Source of the DNA: Pseudoalteromonas arctica | Lineage (GTDB): Bacteria; Pseudomonadota; Gammaproteobacteria; Enterobacterales; Alteromonadaceae | Length of the DNA stretch: 64,000 bases | Assembly (NCBI RefSeq): GCF_012927645.1 | Contig: NZ_JABBMT010000008.1 | Coordinates: 86,241-150,240, forward strand | Direction: 5' to 3' | Shown: piece by piece, positions 43,276 to 53,389 of the stretch | Layout of the letters: every line of letters begins with the position of its first letter | How positions within the stretch are numbered: position 1 is the first letter of the stretch | Notes under the pieces: model-generated | Seen by the model: only the letters and a program-made list of their open reading frames with translations | Told to the model about the DNA's origin: nothing | Databases searched by the model: none | Program-made: the position numbers and the translations under genes

Positions 43276-43766
43276 AAAAAAATCCGTTATTAATATTTGT
43301 TGGTTGTTGTTTAGTGCCTTTAATGCTGGCGTATTTGGCGTTAAAGTTTGAGTGGCTACCTAGTGCATCGAGTAATAAAGGCGAATTTTTAACGCAGGAA
43401 ATAAAACTACAAGATTGGCAAAAAACGGAGCATAAACAATGGACTATTGCATTAAATCACCCTGCACAATGCCAACAAGCTTGTGCACAGCAGTTACAAG
43501 CACTAGAGAACCTTTACGTCGCTCTTGGTAAAAATCAAGGTAAAGTCGATGTTGCCATCCTTGGTCGGACACAACAAAAAGATTTGCCATGGCGGCAACT
43601 ACCTGAGGTTGATGTACTACAACCCGCTAGTTTATATCTAATTGATCATATGGGCTTAGTGGTCTTGCAGTATCCTTATTATAGTGAGCCACAGCAAAAC
43701 CGTTTGACTCAAAAAGGACTGTTAAAAGACTTAAAAAAATTACTTAACTATTCGCGTTCTAGCTAA
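43272..43766 (+). CDS. SCO-like thioredoxin-fold protein of the oxidase locus, lacking the metal histidine
   Basis: A 164-residue protein with one N-terminal membrane anchor and a thioredoxin-like body. Cys67 and Cys71 (CQQAC) recall the CxxxC of SCO copper chaperones (CPDIC in the SCO gene at 45687). The region that would hold the metal-binding histidine reads VLQPASLYLIDHMG in place of VDHSASIAMVDPQG, so the histidine is not at its usual place. It may be a redox helper for the CuA cysteines. Relatives are found between SURF1 and ctaA in many oxidase operons. Confidence 0.75.
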   Translation: MKKNPLLIFVGCCLVPLMLAYLALKFEWLPSASSNKGEFLTQEIKLQDWQKTEHKQWTIALNHPAQCQQACAQQLQALENLYVALGKNQGKVDVAILGRTQQKDLPWRQLPEVDVLQPASLYLIDHMGLVVLQYPYYSEPQQNRLTQKGLLKDLKKLLNYSRSS

Positions 43767-43783
43767 ATTAAGGAGTGCCAATT

Positions 43784-44773
43784 ATGTATAAAAACTATAA
43801 ACATTTGGTATTAGCCACTTTTATGTTATCGATCTTAGTTGTTGGCTTAGGAGCTTATACGCGCTTGAGTGATGCCGGATTGGGTTGTCCGGATTGGCCC
43901 GGTTGCTATGGCTTTTTGACAGTACCCAAGCATGAGGCTGATTTAGCCCATGTAGAGCAAACTTACCCAAATATGATGTTTGAAACTGCTAAAGCATGGA
44001 AAGAAATGATCCATCGTTATTTTGCCGGCACGTTAGGTTTACTTATTTTAGCATTATTTATTTTGGCCTTATTAAAACGTCAATATCCAACCACACCAAT
44101 TAAATTACCCTTACTATTACTAATACTGGTGGTGTTTCAAGCGGCTTTAGGGATGTGGACTGTTACCATGAATTTACAGCCGCTGATTGTATTGGGGCAC
44201 TTATTGGGTGGATTTAGCATCTTATCATTGGTTGCATTATTGTATTTACGGCTAACGGCAAAACCAATTTATGGCGGCGACGGCCCAGCTCAGCGTTACT
44301 TTAAGCTTAGCCTAGCCGCATTAGTGGTGTTGATACTCCAAATAGCGCTAGGCGGTTGGCTTGCTGCTAATTATGCGGCGCCGCACTGTAATGGCTTACC
44401 ATTGTGTAGTTACGGGCAGCCGTTTTCATTGAGTAGTGTATTTCAGTTGCCATTAGAGCAAAGTAGTTATGAATATGGTGTACTTTCACAGCAGGCTAGA
44501 ATGTCGATCCATTTATTGCATCGAATGTGGGCGCTAGTGACTTGTGTTGTATTAGCGCTGATCATGTGGCGTATTTATAGTCGTGCTGTATCAAGAAAAA
44601 TACAGCATTGTACAGTCTCCGTATTGGTCGCGTTGCTGGGTCAAATTTGTTTGGGCTTGGCGGTTGTGCACTGGCATTTCCCGCTCGGCGTTGCGCTGGC
44701 ACATAATTTAATGGCTGCCATACTATTGTTAACAGTCGTTCGTTTATGTTTTTACTTAAAAGCACGTACATAG
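43784..44773 (+). CDS. ctaA: Heme A synthase (COX15/CtaA family)
   Basis: CtaA oxidises the C8 methyl group of heme O to the formyl group of heme A. I use ATG 43784, eight bases behind AAGGAG (the frame opens at GTG 43775), giving 329 residues and eight membrane helices in two repeats. LGAYTRLSDAGLGCPDWPGCYG, the IHRYFAGTLG histidine and LLHRMWALV, HNLMAAILLL are conserved positions. It works with CtaB, encoded next. Confidence 0.96.
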   Translation: MYKNYKHLVLATFMLSILVVGLGAYTRLSDAGLGCPDWPGCYGFLTVPKHEADLAHVEQTYPNMMFETAKAWKEMIHRYFAGTLGLLILALFILALLKRQYPTTPIKLPLLLLILVVFQAALGMWTVTMNLQPLIVLGHLLGGFSILSLVALLYLRLTAKPIYGGDGPAQRYFKLSLAALVVLILQIALGGWLAANYAAPHCNGLPLCSYGQPFSLSSVFQLPLEQSSYEYGVLSQQARMSIHLLHRMWALVTCVVLALIMWRIYSRAVSRKIQHCTVSVLVALLGQICLGLAVVHWHFPLGVALAHNLMAAILLLTVVRLCFYLKART

Positions 44774-44781
44774 GGGCAGTT

Positions 44782-45690
44782 ATGACACCATTAATAGCAA
44801 TAACAAAGTTAGCACCTAGCCAAATTAGCGGCTTAATAAATGATTATTTAGCGATCAGTAAATTTAAAGTAGTCGCGATGTTGGTATTAACAGCATGGGT
44901 TGGTTTAGCGTTGGCCCCCGATGTTGGTCGTGGTATTGGCGTACAGTTTATTAGTTTGCTGGGGATTGGCTTGCTATCCGCAGCAGCTGCGGTGATCAAT
45001 CATGTGGTTGATAGCGAAATAGATAGTAAAATGGCGCGTACTCGCCATCGGCCAGTGGCGAAAGGACGGCTATCTAAACTGCATGCATTAAGTTTTGCAG
45101 TTGTTATTGGCGTGAGTGGTTTCATTATGTTGATGGTCTGGGCTAATACTTTAACAGCTGTATTAACCTTATTTGCGTTAGTTGGTTATGCGTTTATTTA
45201 TACCTCATTTTTAAAGCGTGCAACGCCACAAAATATTGTTATAGGGGGGCTGGCTGGTGCTATGCCACCGTTGTTAGGTTGGGTATCTGAAACCGGCCAG
45301 ATGGCAGCGGCTCCTTGGTTATTGGTGATGATCATATTTACTTGGACTCCGCCGCATTTTTGGGCGTTGGCAATAGCTCGAAAAAGTGATTACGAACGCG
45401 CTAAAATCCCCATGTTGCCAGTCACTCATGGTATTGATTTTTGTAAAACCTGTGTAGTTGCATACTCTATTTTATTAGCTTTGGTTTGTGTATTACCTTA
45501 TTTAATTGGTATGTCGGGGCTAATTTATTTAGTTGCTGCGACACTACTTAATGGGATTTTCATTTATAAAGCTGTAAAACTAAAAATAGCGGGGAATGAC
45601 GATACGGCAATGGATTTATTCCGTTTTTCAATTATTCATTTAATGCTACTCTTTGTCGCCTTATTTATAGATAAATGGTTCGTTATATGA
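44782..45690 (+). CDS. ctaB: Protoheme IX farnesyltransferase (heme O synthase)
   Basis: CtaB farnesylates heme B to give heme O. From ATG 44782, with AGGGG upstream, the protein has 302 residues; the frame opens earlier inside ctaA but that start is unlikely. The UbiA-type motif NHVVDSEIDSKMARTRHRP and DYERAKIPMLPVTHG, with DxxxD-type metal sites, are clear. It has about nine membrane helices and overlaps the SCO gene by four bases. Confidence 0.97.
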   Translation: MTPLIAITKLAPSQISGLINDYLAISKFKVVAMLVLTAWVGLALAPDVGRGIGVQFISLLGIGLLSAAAAVINHVVDSEIDSKMARTRHRPVAKGRLSKLHALSFAVVIGVSGFIMLMVWANTLTAVLTLFALVGYAFIYTSFLKRATPQNIVIGGLAGAMPPLLGWVSETGQMAAAPWLLVMIIFTWTPPHFWALAIARKSDYERAKIPMLPVTHGIDFCKTCVVAYSILLALVCVLPYLIGMSGLIYLVAATLLNGIFIYKAVKLKIAGNDDTAMDLFRFSIIHLMLLFVALFIDKWFVI

Positions 45691-46313
45691 ATAGCTTAGT
45701 AGTTAAGTTTGGGGTGAGAGTGTGGTTGGCGTTAAGTTTATTATGGTTAACAGCCTGTAGTGACAGCACTATGCCTGACGTTGAAGCTTTGGTATATGAA
45801 CAAGCTAAACCTTTGAGTGATTTTACCTTACAAGATCAAAATGCTCAGCCAGTAACTAAGCAAACATTACAAGGACAATGGAACTTAGTGTTTTTAGGTT
45901 ATACCAGTTGCCCAGATATTTGCCCACTGACATTAGCTAAACTCAATGGCGTTTATAAAGTGCTGAAAGATGAATACTCATTGCAAATTTGGTTTTTAGC
46001 GGTCGATCCGAAGCGTGATACAGTCGCTAAACGCAAAGCCTACATTGATTATTTTAATCCTGATTTTTTAGCGGTCTCAGGGGAACATAAAGATTTATTC
46101 CCACTAGTTAGGGAGTTGGGTTTAATTTACGCAATTAGCAATAGTGATAAGCAAGAATATGCCGTAGACCATAGTGCTTCAATTGCGATGGTTGACCCAC
46201 AAGGGGCGGTAAGAGCCATATTTAAACCTGAATTTAAACAGGGCAGTGTGCCATTAATTAATGCTCAATTATTAATAACTGAATTTAAGCAGATAGCCGC
46301 TCATTATCAATAA
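45687..46313 (+). CDS. SCO1/SenC family copper chaperone, lipoprotein
   Basis: A 208-residue SCO protein that delivers copper to, or reduces, the CuA site. The start ATG 45687 overlaps the ctaB stop (ATGA); an ATG 12 bases earlier is also possible. The signal peptide ends in LTAC (Cys24), so it is a lipoprotein. Copper ligands are Cys75 and Cys79 (CPDIC) and His162 (VDHSAS). It is the last gene of the oxidase locus, ahead of a strong terminator. Confidence 0.95.
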   Translation: MNSLVVKFGVRVWLALSLLWLTACSDSTMPDVEALVYEQAKPLSDFTLQDQNAQPVTKQTLQGQWNLVFLGYTSCPDICPLTLAKLNGVYKVLKDEYSLQIWFLAVDPKRDTVAKRKAYIDYFNPDFLAVSGEHKDLFPLVRELGLIYAISNSDKQEYAVDHSASIAMVDPQGAVRAIFKPEFKQGSVPLINAQLLITEFKQIAAHYQ

Positions 46314-46344
46314 ATGAGCCAGAAAGTATATTTTTATTATTTCG

Positions 46345-46366
46345 AGGAGCGTAGAGCTCCTTTTTT
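46345..46366 (+). terminator. Terminator of the oxidase locus
   Basis: AGGAGC and GCTCCT arms with a five-base loop and six T residues after the SCO gene. Confidence 0.85.
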
Positions 46367-46450
46367 CATTTCTTTTATCCCCTGTAAATAATTTCACTCT
46401 TTTTTCAACGCATTTATGGCATTTTTACTAACTCAGTCTAAGCTTTTGTT

Positions 46451-46756
46451 ATGAATTGGTTAAACATGGAAAGTGCGAACAATATGATGAAGCTTCCCGC
46501 TGAACTAGCAGTCACCCAAGTTGAAAACTTACACCAAGATTTATTACAAGAATTACACCACGATGATGATGTTTGTTTAGACATTAGCGAAGTTGCGCGC
46601 GTAGATACAGCCTCGATTCAACTATTGTGCGCTTTGCAGAAACATTTGTTATGTGTACAGCATAAAATTATTTGGGTTGGGCAAAGTGAGCCTCTAAAAA
46701 ACGCCATTAATCGCTTAGGCCTAAGTGAATATTTAATACTCGAAAATGTAGATTAA
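46451..46756 (+). CDS. STAS-domain protein of the chemosensory operon
   Basis: A 101-residue single STAS domain, like anti-sigma-factor antagonists. CLDISEVARVDTASIQLLCALQKHL holds the position (Ser55) that is phosphorylated in SpoIIAA-type proteins. Such a STAS gene at the head of a che operon occurs in several gammaproteobacterial non-flagellar chemosensory systems. The exact start is uncertain: ATGs at 46451, 46466 and 46484 lack a clear ribosome site. Confidence 0.8.
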   Translation: MNWLNMESANNMMKLPAELAVTQVENLHQDLLQELHHDDDVCLDISEVARVDTASIQLLCALQKHLLCVQHKIIWVGQSEPLKNAINRLGLSEYLILENVD

Positions 46757-46765
46757 GGGGTTCAT

Positions 46766-47128
46766 ATGAAAAGAATTTTAGCCGTGGATGATTCGGCATC
46801 AATGCGCCAAATGGTGAGTTTCACACTGAAAAAGGCGGGTTTTGATGTCACTGAGGCAAAAGACGGCAGTGAAGCACTTAGTATCGCAAAGCAACAAGGT
46901 TTTGATGCTGTGATTTCAGATGTAAACATGCCAGTGATGGATGGTATTACTTTGATCAGGGAGTTACGCACCTTACCAAACTATAAATTTACGCCATTGC
47001 TAATGCTAACAACAGAATCAGGTATGGACAAAAAAGTGGAAGGGAAAGCGGCTGGTGCAACAGGCTGGGTAGTTAAACCTTTTAATCCTGAACAGTTATT
47101 AGCGGTTTTAAAAAAAGTAATTCGCTAA
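46766..47128 (+). CDS. cheY: CheY-like single-domain response regulator
   Basis: A 120-residue receiver domain only, with Asp8-Asp9, phospho-acceptor Asp52 (ISDVNMPVMDG), Thr in LMLTTES and Lys in VVKPFNPEQL. The pattern GKAAGATGWVVKPFNPEQL is typical of CheY proteins in the PAS-receptor chemosensory operons. It receives phosphate from the CheA encoded next, while its output target is not known. Confidence 0.93.
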   Translation: MKRILAVDDSASMRQMVSFTLKKAGFDVTEAKDGSEALSIAKQQGFDAVISDVNMPVMDGITLIRELRTLPNYKFTPLLMLTTESGMDKKVEGKAAGATGWVVKPFNPEQLLAVLKKVIR

Positions 47129-47143
47129 TCTAGAGGATGGGAT

Positions 47144-49231
47144 ATGAGTATAGATTTAAGCCAATTTTTTGAAGTCTTCTTTGAGGAAAGTTTTGAAGGC
47201 TTAGATGCGATGGAGGCTGAGTTATTAAACCTGATACCTGGCGAAGAAGATTTAGAAACAATCAATACTATTTTTCGTGCTGCGCATTCTATCAAAGGTG
47301 GCAGTGGTACATTTGGTTTTAACTCTGTGTCTGACTTTACTCATGTGCTAGAAACCTTATTAGATCAAATTCGTGAGGGGAAACGAGAGCTTACCGCAGA
47401 GCATGTTAACCTATTACTTAAATCTGTTGATTGCTTGCGGGAGTTACTGCGTGGCTTACAAGCAGAGCAAGAACCTAATTTAGAAGAAGCAATTGCACTG
47501 AGAATTAAGTTTGAACAGATTTTAGGGCTAAACCAAGCCGAAAAAAATAAACTAGAAGTCACTGCTAGCCCTGCTCAACTTGCGCTTAACACCTATCAGA
47601 TTGATTTTAAACCACACCATCATTTGTTTAAAACGGGCAATGAGCCACTGTACATGATCAGCGAGCTTGCTGAACTGGGCGATTTGGAGACGCAAGCTTT
47701 CCATAATGAGATCCCTGATATTACGGATTTAAGTGCCGATGATTGTTTTCTATCTTGGCGATTCTTTTTAAATACAGCAAAAGACGAAAATGCAATTCGA
47801 GAAATATTTGAGTGGGTTGAAGATGATGCTGATCTTACTATCGCGTTGTGCGGGGGGTTGTTTGCTGATGATGACGCGCAAGTTACAGCACCAGATGTGG
47901 TTGCGGAAACCTCTAACTCAACGCCAGTCCCGGCAGCTGTTAATGTTGCAGTGGTTAAGCCAATAAAAAAAGATACTGTGGTCAAAGCAAGCACTCCAGC
48001 TGCAGAATCTATTTCAATCAGAGTGGGCATAGATAAAGTCGATTCATTGATCAACATGGTAGGTGAGTTGGTTATCACTCAAGCTATGTTAAGCCAAATT
48101 GGTCAACAAGAAATCACTGAAGCGACGATCGCCTCTTTGCAGGAAGGTTTAACGCAATTGGCTCATAACACTCGTGATTTACAAGAAAATGTAATGCGTA
48201 TCCGAATGCTACCAATCAGTTTTGTATTTAGTCGTTTTCCGCGTTTGGTGCGAGATATTTCGCAAAAACTGAATAAACAAGTTGAGCTAAAACTGTTAGG
48301 TGAACAAACCGAGCTTGATAAAACTGTAATGGAAAAAATATCAGATCCTATGGTGCACTTAGTACGAAATTCGCTGGATCATGGGTTAGAAACGGTTGAA
48401 CAGCGCCTTGCTGCAGGTAAAGACCCAGTCGGTACAGTCACACTTAATGCATTTCACCAAGGTGGCAATATTGTTATAGAGATCATGGATGACGGACAAG
48501 GCCTTAATACTGTAAAGATTAAACAAAAAGCGGTTGCTAATGGGCTAGTAAGCGACGCTGATGAGTTGGATGATGATGAAATTAATGAACTCATTTTCAT
48601 GCCCGGTTTTTCAACCGCGGATGAGGTAAGTGACATATCCGGACGTGGTGTTGGTATGGATGTGGTCAGGCGTAATATCCAATCACTGAATGGCTCGGTT
48701 GAAGTGTCATCTGCTGCAGGTGTTGGGTCTACCTTCATTATTCGCTTGCCACTGACTCTGGCTATTTTAGATGGTCAGTTAGTAAGGGTTGCAAAGCACA
48801 CCTATATTATTCCATTAATTTCTATTGTTGAATCATTACAAATTGATATCAGTAAAGTGAGTCGAGTGGGTAAAGACTTAGACGTACTTAGACTGCGTGA
48901 TGAATACATTCCTATCTTGCGTTTATACAGTATTTTTAATCATCAAGGTGCAATAGAAACGCTTGATAAAACCTTGTTAGTGGTGGTTGAAAGCGATAAT
49001 CAAAAAATTGGTTTGTTAGTTGATGATTTATTGTCACAGCAACAAGTAGTGATTAAAAGTTTAGAAGCTAATTATCAAAAAGTCGATGGCGTGTCAGGTG
49101 CCACTATACTAGGGGATGGTCGGGTTTCGTTGATTGTCGATATTAGCGGCTTAATTAAATTATCAGGATTAAGAAAACCCGGTAGCCAAGAATTGATTAT
49201 TGAATCGCAAGCTAATTTGGAGGCTTCATGA
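47144..49231 (+). CDS. cheA: Chemotaxis histidine kinase CheA
   Basis: A 695-residue CheA. Hpt domain with phospho-acceptor His48 (RAAHSIKGGSGTF), a central region with little likeness to the P2 domain of E. coli, dimerisation domain around 280-350, HATPase domain with VRNSLDHGLE, DDGQGL and GRGVGMDVV, and a C-terminal CheW-like domain that docks to receptors. It autophosphorylates and passes phosphate to CheY and CheB. It overlaps cheW by four bases. Confidence 0.97.
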   Translation: MSIDLSQFFEVFFEESFEGLDAMEAELLNLIPGEEDLETINTIFRAAHSIKGGSGTFGFNSVSDFTHVLETLLDQIREGKRELTAEHVNLLLKSVDCLRELLRGLQAEQEPNLEEAIALRIKFEQILGLNQAEKNKLEVTASPAQLALNTYQIDFKPHHHLFKTGNEPLYMISELAELGDLETQAFHNEIPDITDLSADDCFLSWRFFLNTAKDENAIREIFEWVEDDADLTIALCGGLFADDDAQVTAPDVVAETSNSTPVPAAVNVAVVKPIKKDTVVKASTPAAESISIRVGIDKVDSLINMVGELVITQAMLSQIGQQEITEATIASLQEGLTQLAHNTRDLQENVMRIRMLPISFVFSRFPRLVRDISQKLNKQVELKLLGEQTELDKTVMEKISDPMVHLVRNSLDHGLETVEQRLAAGKDPVGTVTLNAFHQGGNIVIEIMDDGQGLNTVKIKQKAVANGLVSDADELDDDEINELIFMPGFSTADEVSDISGRGVGMDVVRRNIQSLNGSVEVSSAAGVGSTFIIRLPLTLAILDGQLVRVAKHTYIIPLISIVESLQIDISKVSRVGKDLDVLRLRDEYIPILRLYSIFNHQGAIETLDKTLLVVVESDNQKIGLLVDDLLSQQQVVIKSLEANYQKVDGVSGATILGDGRVSLIVDISGLIKLSGLRKPGSQELIIESQANLEAS

Positions 49232-49713
49232 TCTCTGCGCACAGCGAATTAAATAACAAAATAATGCTTGAACAGAGCCAAGGAGTTAAGCAGTTTTTAA
49301 CCTTTATTATGGCTGATGAAGAATACGGTGTTGATATTTTAACTGTTCAAGAAATTCGTAGTTGGGAGGAGATCACCGAGATCCCGAATGCCCCAGATTA
49401 TGTAAAAGGGGTGATTAATCTACGTGGCACCATAGTACCTATTTTAGATCTTAGATTACGGTTTGGCTTAGCGACGATTGACTATGGACCCTTAACTGTA
49501 GTGATCGTAGTGAAAGTAATTTTTGAGCAAAATAGCAAGATTATGGGCATGGTAGTCGATGCCGTATCAGATGTTTACAGTATTGTAGAGCAAGATGCAA
49601 AGACGGTGCCTAACTTTAGCGATTCAGATAATGCTGAATTTGTCGCAGGGTTAGTGAATGTCGGTGAGAAGATGGTCGCATTATTGAACCTGCAAAAAAC
49701 AATGGATATTTAG
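49228..49713 (+). CDS. cheW: Chemotaxis coupling protein CheW
   Basis: A 161-residue CheW linking CheA to the receptor. FIMADEEYGVDILTVQEIR and GVINLRGTIVPILDLRLRF are typical for the two SH3-like subdomains. The ATG overlaps the cheA stop. Confidence 0.96.
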   Translation: MISAHSELNNKIMLEQSQGVKQFLTFIMADEEYGVDILTVQEIRSWEEITEIPNAPDYVKGVINLRGTIVPILDLRLRFGLATIDYGPLTVVIVVKVIFEQNSKIMGMVVDAVSDVYSIVEQDAKTVPNFSDSDNAEFVAGLVNVGEKMVALLNLQKTMDI

Positions 49714-49760
49714 CCAAATACTAAATATAGCAAATGGTGATCAACAAGAAGGTGATGGGC

Positions 49761-52448
49761 ATGGGGTGGTTTAGTAATTCTAAAAAATCAAATAATGATT
49801 TAATCGTTACGGCATTAAATAAGTCACTTGCGGTGATTGAGTTTGAGCCTAGCGGCATAATTATTACGGCGAATAATAACTTTTTAGATGTAATGGGTTA
49901 CTCCTTAGAGGAAATTCAGGGCCAGCATCATTCAATATTTGTATCACAATCAGAAGCTCAGAGCAGTGAATATAAAAGCTTTTGGCAAAGCTTGAAAGGC
50001 GGAGAGTTTATTGCTGATGAGTTTAATCGACTTAGTAAAAATGGCAAAGAAGTGTGGATCCAAGCAACTTATAACCCTGTTCAAGATGAGCATGGAAATG
50101 TGATAAAAGTTGTGAAATTTGCCAGTGATATTACGGCGCGAAAGATGGTCGCTGTTGAAGCTGCGGGGCAAATTGCGGCTATTAGTAAATCTCAAGCGGT
50201 GATTGAGTTTGATTTAGATGGCAGCGTGTTGACCGCGAATGATAATTTTTTGCAGACATTTGGTTATCAGTTAGAGGAAATAATAGGGCGGCATCATAGT
50301 ATATTTATTGCATCTGAGGTTGCTAAAAGTGAGCAATACCAACAGTTTTGGCAAAAATTAGGTCGTGGTGAATTTGACTCGGGTGAGTATTTACGTATCG
50401 CTAAAGATGGTAGTGAAGTATGGATCCAAGCATCTTATAATCCAATATTTGATCTCAGTGGCAAACCTTATAAGGTGGTTAAGTATGCGACAGACATTAC
50501 CGCTCAAAAAAAATTAGAAAAAGAATCAAAACGCGATGCAGATCTGTCGAGTGCATTAACGATTTGCCAAGCGAGTGTGATGATGGCAGACAATGATTTA
50601 CAGATAGTATTTGCCAACAATCAATTAAAACAAATGCTTCAAGCCAAACAAGGTGAGTTGCAGAGTGTGCTCGGCGATTTTTCCATCAATAGTATAGTGG
50701 GCTCAAGTATTACGGCATTTTTTGAAAATACAGCACAACAGGCTCAGTTGTATGCAAACTTGACTGACTCTATTGAATCAAAAATAGAAATTGCATCGTT
50801 AATTTTTAATCTTATTGCGACGCCTTGGTTTAATAAAGAAGGTAAACGATTGGGAACTATAATTGAGTGGCAAGATTTAACCGAAAGTATTAAAAAAGCA
50901 ACTGCTGAAAAACGTGCTGCTGAAGAAAATCTTAGGGTGCGTCAAGCGCTGGATCGGGTTGCAACAAATACCATGATTGCCAATACTAAAAACGATATTA
51001 TTTATATGAATGAAGCGGTGAAAAATATGATGCGCAACGCTGAGCAAGATTTACGTCGCGATTTACCTCATTTTGATAGTAGCCAGTTATTAGGGCAAAA
51101 CATTGATATATTTAATAAAAGCTCAGCGCATCAACGTAATCTGTTAAGCAAGCTAAGCGATACTGACAGTGCAGAGATGCTTGTTGGCGGGCGCACTTTT
51201 GGTTTAGTTGCTAATCCTATCTTTACCTCAGAAAATGAACGGATCGGCACTGTGGTGGAATGGGAGGATCGAACAGCTGAAGTGGCAATGGAAAAAGAGA
51301 TCGCTGATTTAGTTAGCTTGGCAGGTAAAGGTAATCTTGAAGCCCGTGTTACTGAGCAAGGTAAGGACGGTTTCTTTTTACGCTTAGCTAAAGGTCTCAA
51401 TGGTTTAATTGGTATTGTCGATGATGCTGTCACCGATACTGGTAATATGCTTGATGCGATGGCCAATGGTGATTTATCACAACGTATAGAGCAAGAGTAT
51501 CAGGGGGCGTTTGAAAAGCTTAAGTGTGATGCAAATACCACGGCTGACAAATTAACGGAAGTCATTAATCGTATTAATACCTCGGCAACTTTAGTGGCAA
51601 GTGGAGCTGAGGAAATATCTCAAGGCAACGCTGATCTAAGCCAGCGTACTGAAGAGCAGGCATCATCACTTGAAGAAACCGCATCAAGCATGGAGGAAAT
51701 GACCAGTACAGTACGGCAAAATGCTGATAATGCAAAAATGGTCAATGAACTGTCTGAAGAAACGCGCGATAAAGCGCAGCAAGGTGGCGAAGTTGTTAAT
51801 CGCGCGGTGATCAGCATGTCGGCAATTAATGAGTCGAGTAAAAAGATTGCTGATATTATTAGTGTGATTGATGAGATTGCCTTTCAAACTAATTTATTAG
51901 CTCTTAATGCCGCTGTTGAAGCTGCAAGAGCTGGTGAGCAAGGCCGTGGCTTTGCTGTTGTTGCTGGCGAAGTGCGTAATTTAGCGCAGCGTTCAGCGGG
52001 TGCTGCAAAAGAAATTAAAGAGTTGATCAGAGATAGTGTTGGCAAAGTTGAAGATGGCACTTTATTAGTTAATGAATCAGGAGCTACTTTAAAAGAAATT
52101 GTTATTGCAGTACAAAAAGTCACTGAAATGATATCTGATATTGCAGCAGCGTCCGAAGAGCAAAGTTCAGGTATTGAGCAAGTCAACAAAGCTATTTCAC
52201 AAATGGATGAAATGACGCAGCAAAATGCGGCCTTAGTTGAGCAAGCATCAGCGGCTAGCGAGTCAATGTCAGAGCAAGCGAATGATATGACCCAGTTACT
52301 GAACTTTTTTACTATAAGTCAGCAAGAGGCTGTAATTAATACCGCATCAGTAACTCCCACTACCGCGGTACCACATAGTAATAATATCCGTAGTAAAGCG
52401 CGAGGTAATAACTTTGCTAATTCAGCTAATGAATGGGAGGAATTTTAA
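49761..52448 (+). CDS. Soluble methyl-accepting chemotaxis protein with PAS repeats
   Basis: The operon's own receptor, about 895 residues from ATG 49761 (eight bases behind AAGAAGG; the frame opens at 49734). No membrane segment is present. Two near-duplicate PAS domains (about 15-125 and 135-245; both have the HHSIF and EVWIQA..YNP blocks), two further PAS-like domains (about 260-380 and 400-520), a HAMP-like segment near 560 and the signalling domain with the hairpin [26 protein letters not shown]. It ends in NEWEEF, like the CheR/CheB-docking pentapeptide NWETF of high-abundance receptors. The ligand or cofactor (FAD, heme) is not shown. Confidence 0.92.
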   Translation: MGWFSNSKKSNNDLIVTALNKSLAVIEFEPSGIIITANNNFLDVMGYSLEEIQGQHHSIFVSQSEAQSSEYKSFWQSLKGGEFIADEFNRLSKNGKEVWIQATYNPVQDEHGNVIKVVKFASDITARKMVAVEAAGQIAAISKSQAVIEFDLDGSVLTANDNFLQTFGYQLEEIIGRHHSIFIASEVAKSEQYQQFWQKLGRGEFDSGEYLRIAKDGSEVWIQASYNPIFDLSGKPYKVVKYATDITAQKKLEKESKRDADLSSALTICQASVMMADNDLQIVFANNQLKQMLQAKQGELQSVLGDFSINSIVGSSITAFFENTAQQAQLYANLTDSIESKIEIASLIFNLIATPWFNKEGKRLGTIIEWQDLTESIKKATAEKRAAEENLRVRQALDRVATNTMIANTKNDIIYMNEAVKNMMRNAEQDLRRDLPHFDSSQLLGQNIDIFNKSSAHQRNLLSKLSDTDSAEMLVGGRTFGLVANPIFTSENERIGTVVEWEDRTAEVAMEKEIADLVSLAGKGNLEARVTEQGKDGFFLRLAKGLNGLIGIVDDAVTDTGNMLDAMANGDLSQRIEQEYQGAFEKLKCDANTTADKLTEVINRINTSATLVASGAEEISQGNADLSQRTEEQASSLEETASSMEEMTSTVRQNADNAKMVNELSEETRDKAQQGGEVVNRAVISMSAINESSKKIADIISVIDEIAFQTNLLALNAAVEAARAGEQGRGFAVVAGEVRNLAQRSAGAAKEIKELIRDSVGKVEDGTLLVNESGATLKEIVIAVQKVTEMISDIAAASEEQSSGIEQVNKAISQMDEMTQQNAALVEQASAASESMSEQANDMTQLLNFFTISQQEAVINTASVTPTTAVPHSNNIRSKARGNNFANSANEWEEF

Positions 52449-52470
52449 CGTTTTTGCAATCGCATTACTA

Positions 52471-52510
52471 GTTAAGCCTCTGTGCTTTGAAAACCCAGAG
52501 TCTTAACTTT
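52471..52510 (+). terminator. Hairpin between the receptor and cheR genes
   Basis: GTTAAG/CTTAAC and CTCTG/CAGAG stems in one imperfect hairpin are followed by TTTTAG. It may partly end transcription inside the operon and lower the amount of CheR, CheD and CheB relative to the receptor. Confidence 0.5.
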
Positions 52511-52567
52511 TAGCAATTTTGTTAATATTCAATTGCAGTTCAGTCACGCCTATTGCGAGTAATTGTA

Positions 52568-53389
52568 ATGAAAGAGTTTTTACTAACCGATCATGATTTC
52601 AAGCAAATAGCTGCAATAGTTTATGACGCGTGTGGCATTGTATTGGGTGATCATAAACGAGAAATGGTCTATTCACGTCTAGCTCGTCGGCTCAGAACAT
52701 TGCAGCTGACAAATTTTAAACAGTATTTAGCTTATTTAGATAAACATAAAGAGCAAGAATTTAGTGATTTTATTAATGCAATAACAACCAATCTAACTTC
52801 TTTTTTTCGCGAATCACATCATTTTGATTATTTGCAATCTCATGTAATACCTAAGTTGTTAGTGGCAAATAAAAGTACTCGACGAGTACGGATATGGTCT
52901 GCAGGTTGTTCAACCGGGGAAGAACCCTATTCTTTAGCGATGACCTTAGATGGGCTATTTCCGGCAGATTGGGATGTGAAAATTTTAGCTACTGATTTAG
53001 ATTCAAACGTATTAGCTAAAGCGCAATCAGGTACCTATACTGCAGCTAATGTGAATGGACTTGAACAACACCAATTACAGCGCTGGTTTTTAAAAACTAA
53101 AGAGGGTGAGTTATTCAAAGTTAAACCTGAATTACAGCATAAAATTCATTTTAAGCGATTGAATTTATTACAAGACTGGCCAATGAAAGGACCTTTTGAT
53201 GTGATTTTTTGCCGTAATGTGGTGATTTATTTTGATAAAGCAACAAAAGATCAATTATTCCATCGTTATTGTCATATTTTAGCTGATCAGGGATACCTAT
53301 TACTGGGTCATTCTGAAACCATGGGAAAGGAGCATAGTGAGTTTGAAAACTTAGGTAACACTATGTATAAGAAGGTTATTTATGGATGA
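52568..53389 (+). CDS. cheR: Chemotaxis receptor methyltransferase CheR
   Basis: A 273-residue SAM-dependent glutamate methyltransferase. The N-terminal helical domain is followed by RIWSAGCSTGEEPYSLAMTL (SAM site), LATDLDSNVLAKA and FDVIFCRNVVIYFD. I use ATG 52568, since the frame opens at a TTG (52553). The receptor's C-terminal xWxxF pentapeptide should tether this enzyme. It overlaps cheD by eight bases. Confidence 0.96.
   Translation: MKEFLLTDHDFKQIAAIVYDACGIVLGDHKREMVYSRLARRLRTLQLTNFKQYLAYLDKHKEQEFSDFINAITTNLTSFFRESHHFDYLQSHVIPKLLVANKSTRRVRIWSAGCSTGEEPYSLAMTLDGLFPADWDVKILATDLDSNVLAKAQSGTYTAANVNGLEQHQLQRWFLKTKEGELFKVKPELQHKIHFKRLNLLQDWPMKGPFDVIFCRNVVIYFDKATKDQLFHRYCHILADQGYLLLGHSETMGKEHSEFENLGNTMYKKVIYG

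Noticed and set aside
47620..48078. 152-residue minus-strand ORF inside cheA
   Set aside because: It is opposite the CheA linker region, serine-rich and without a family.
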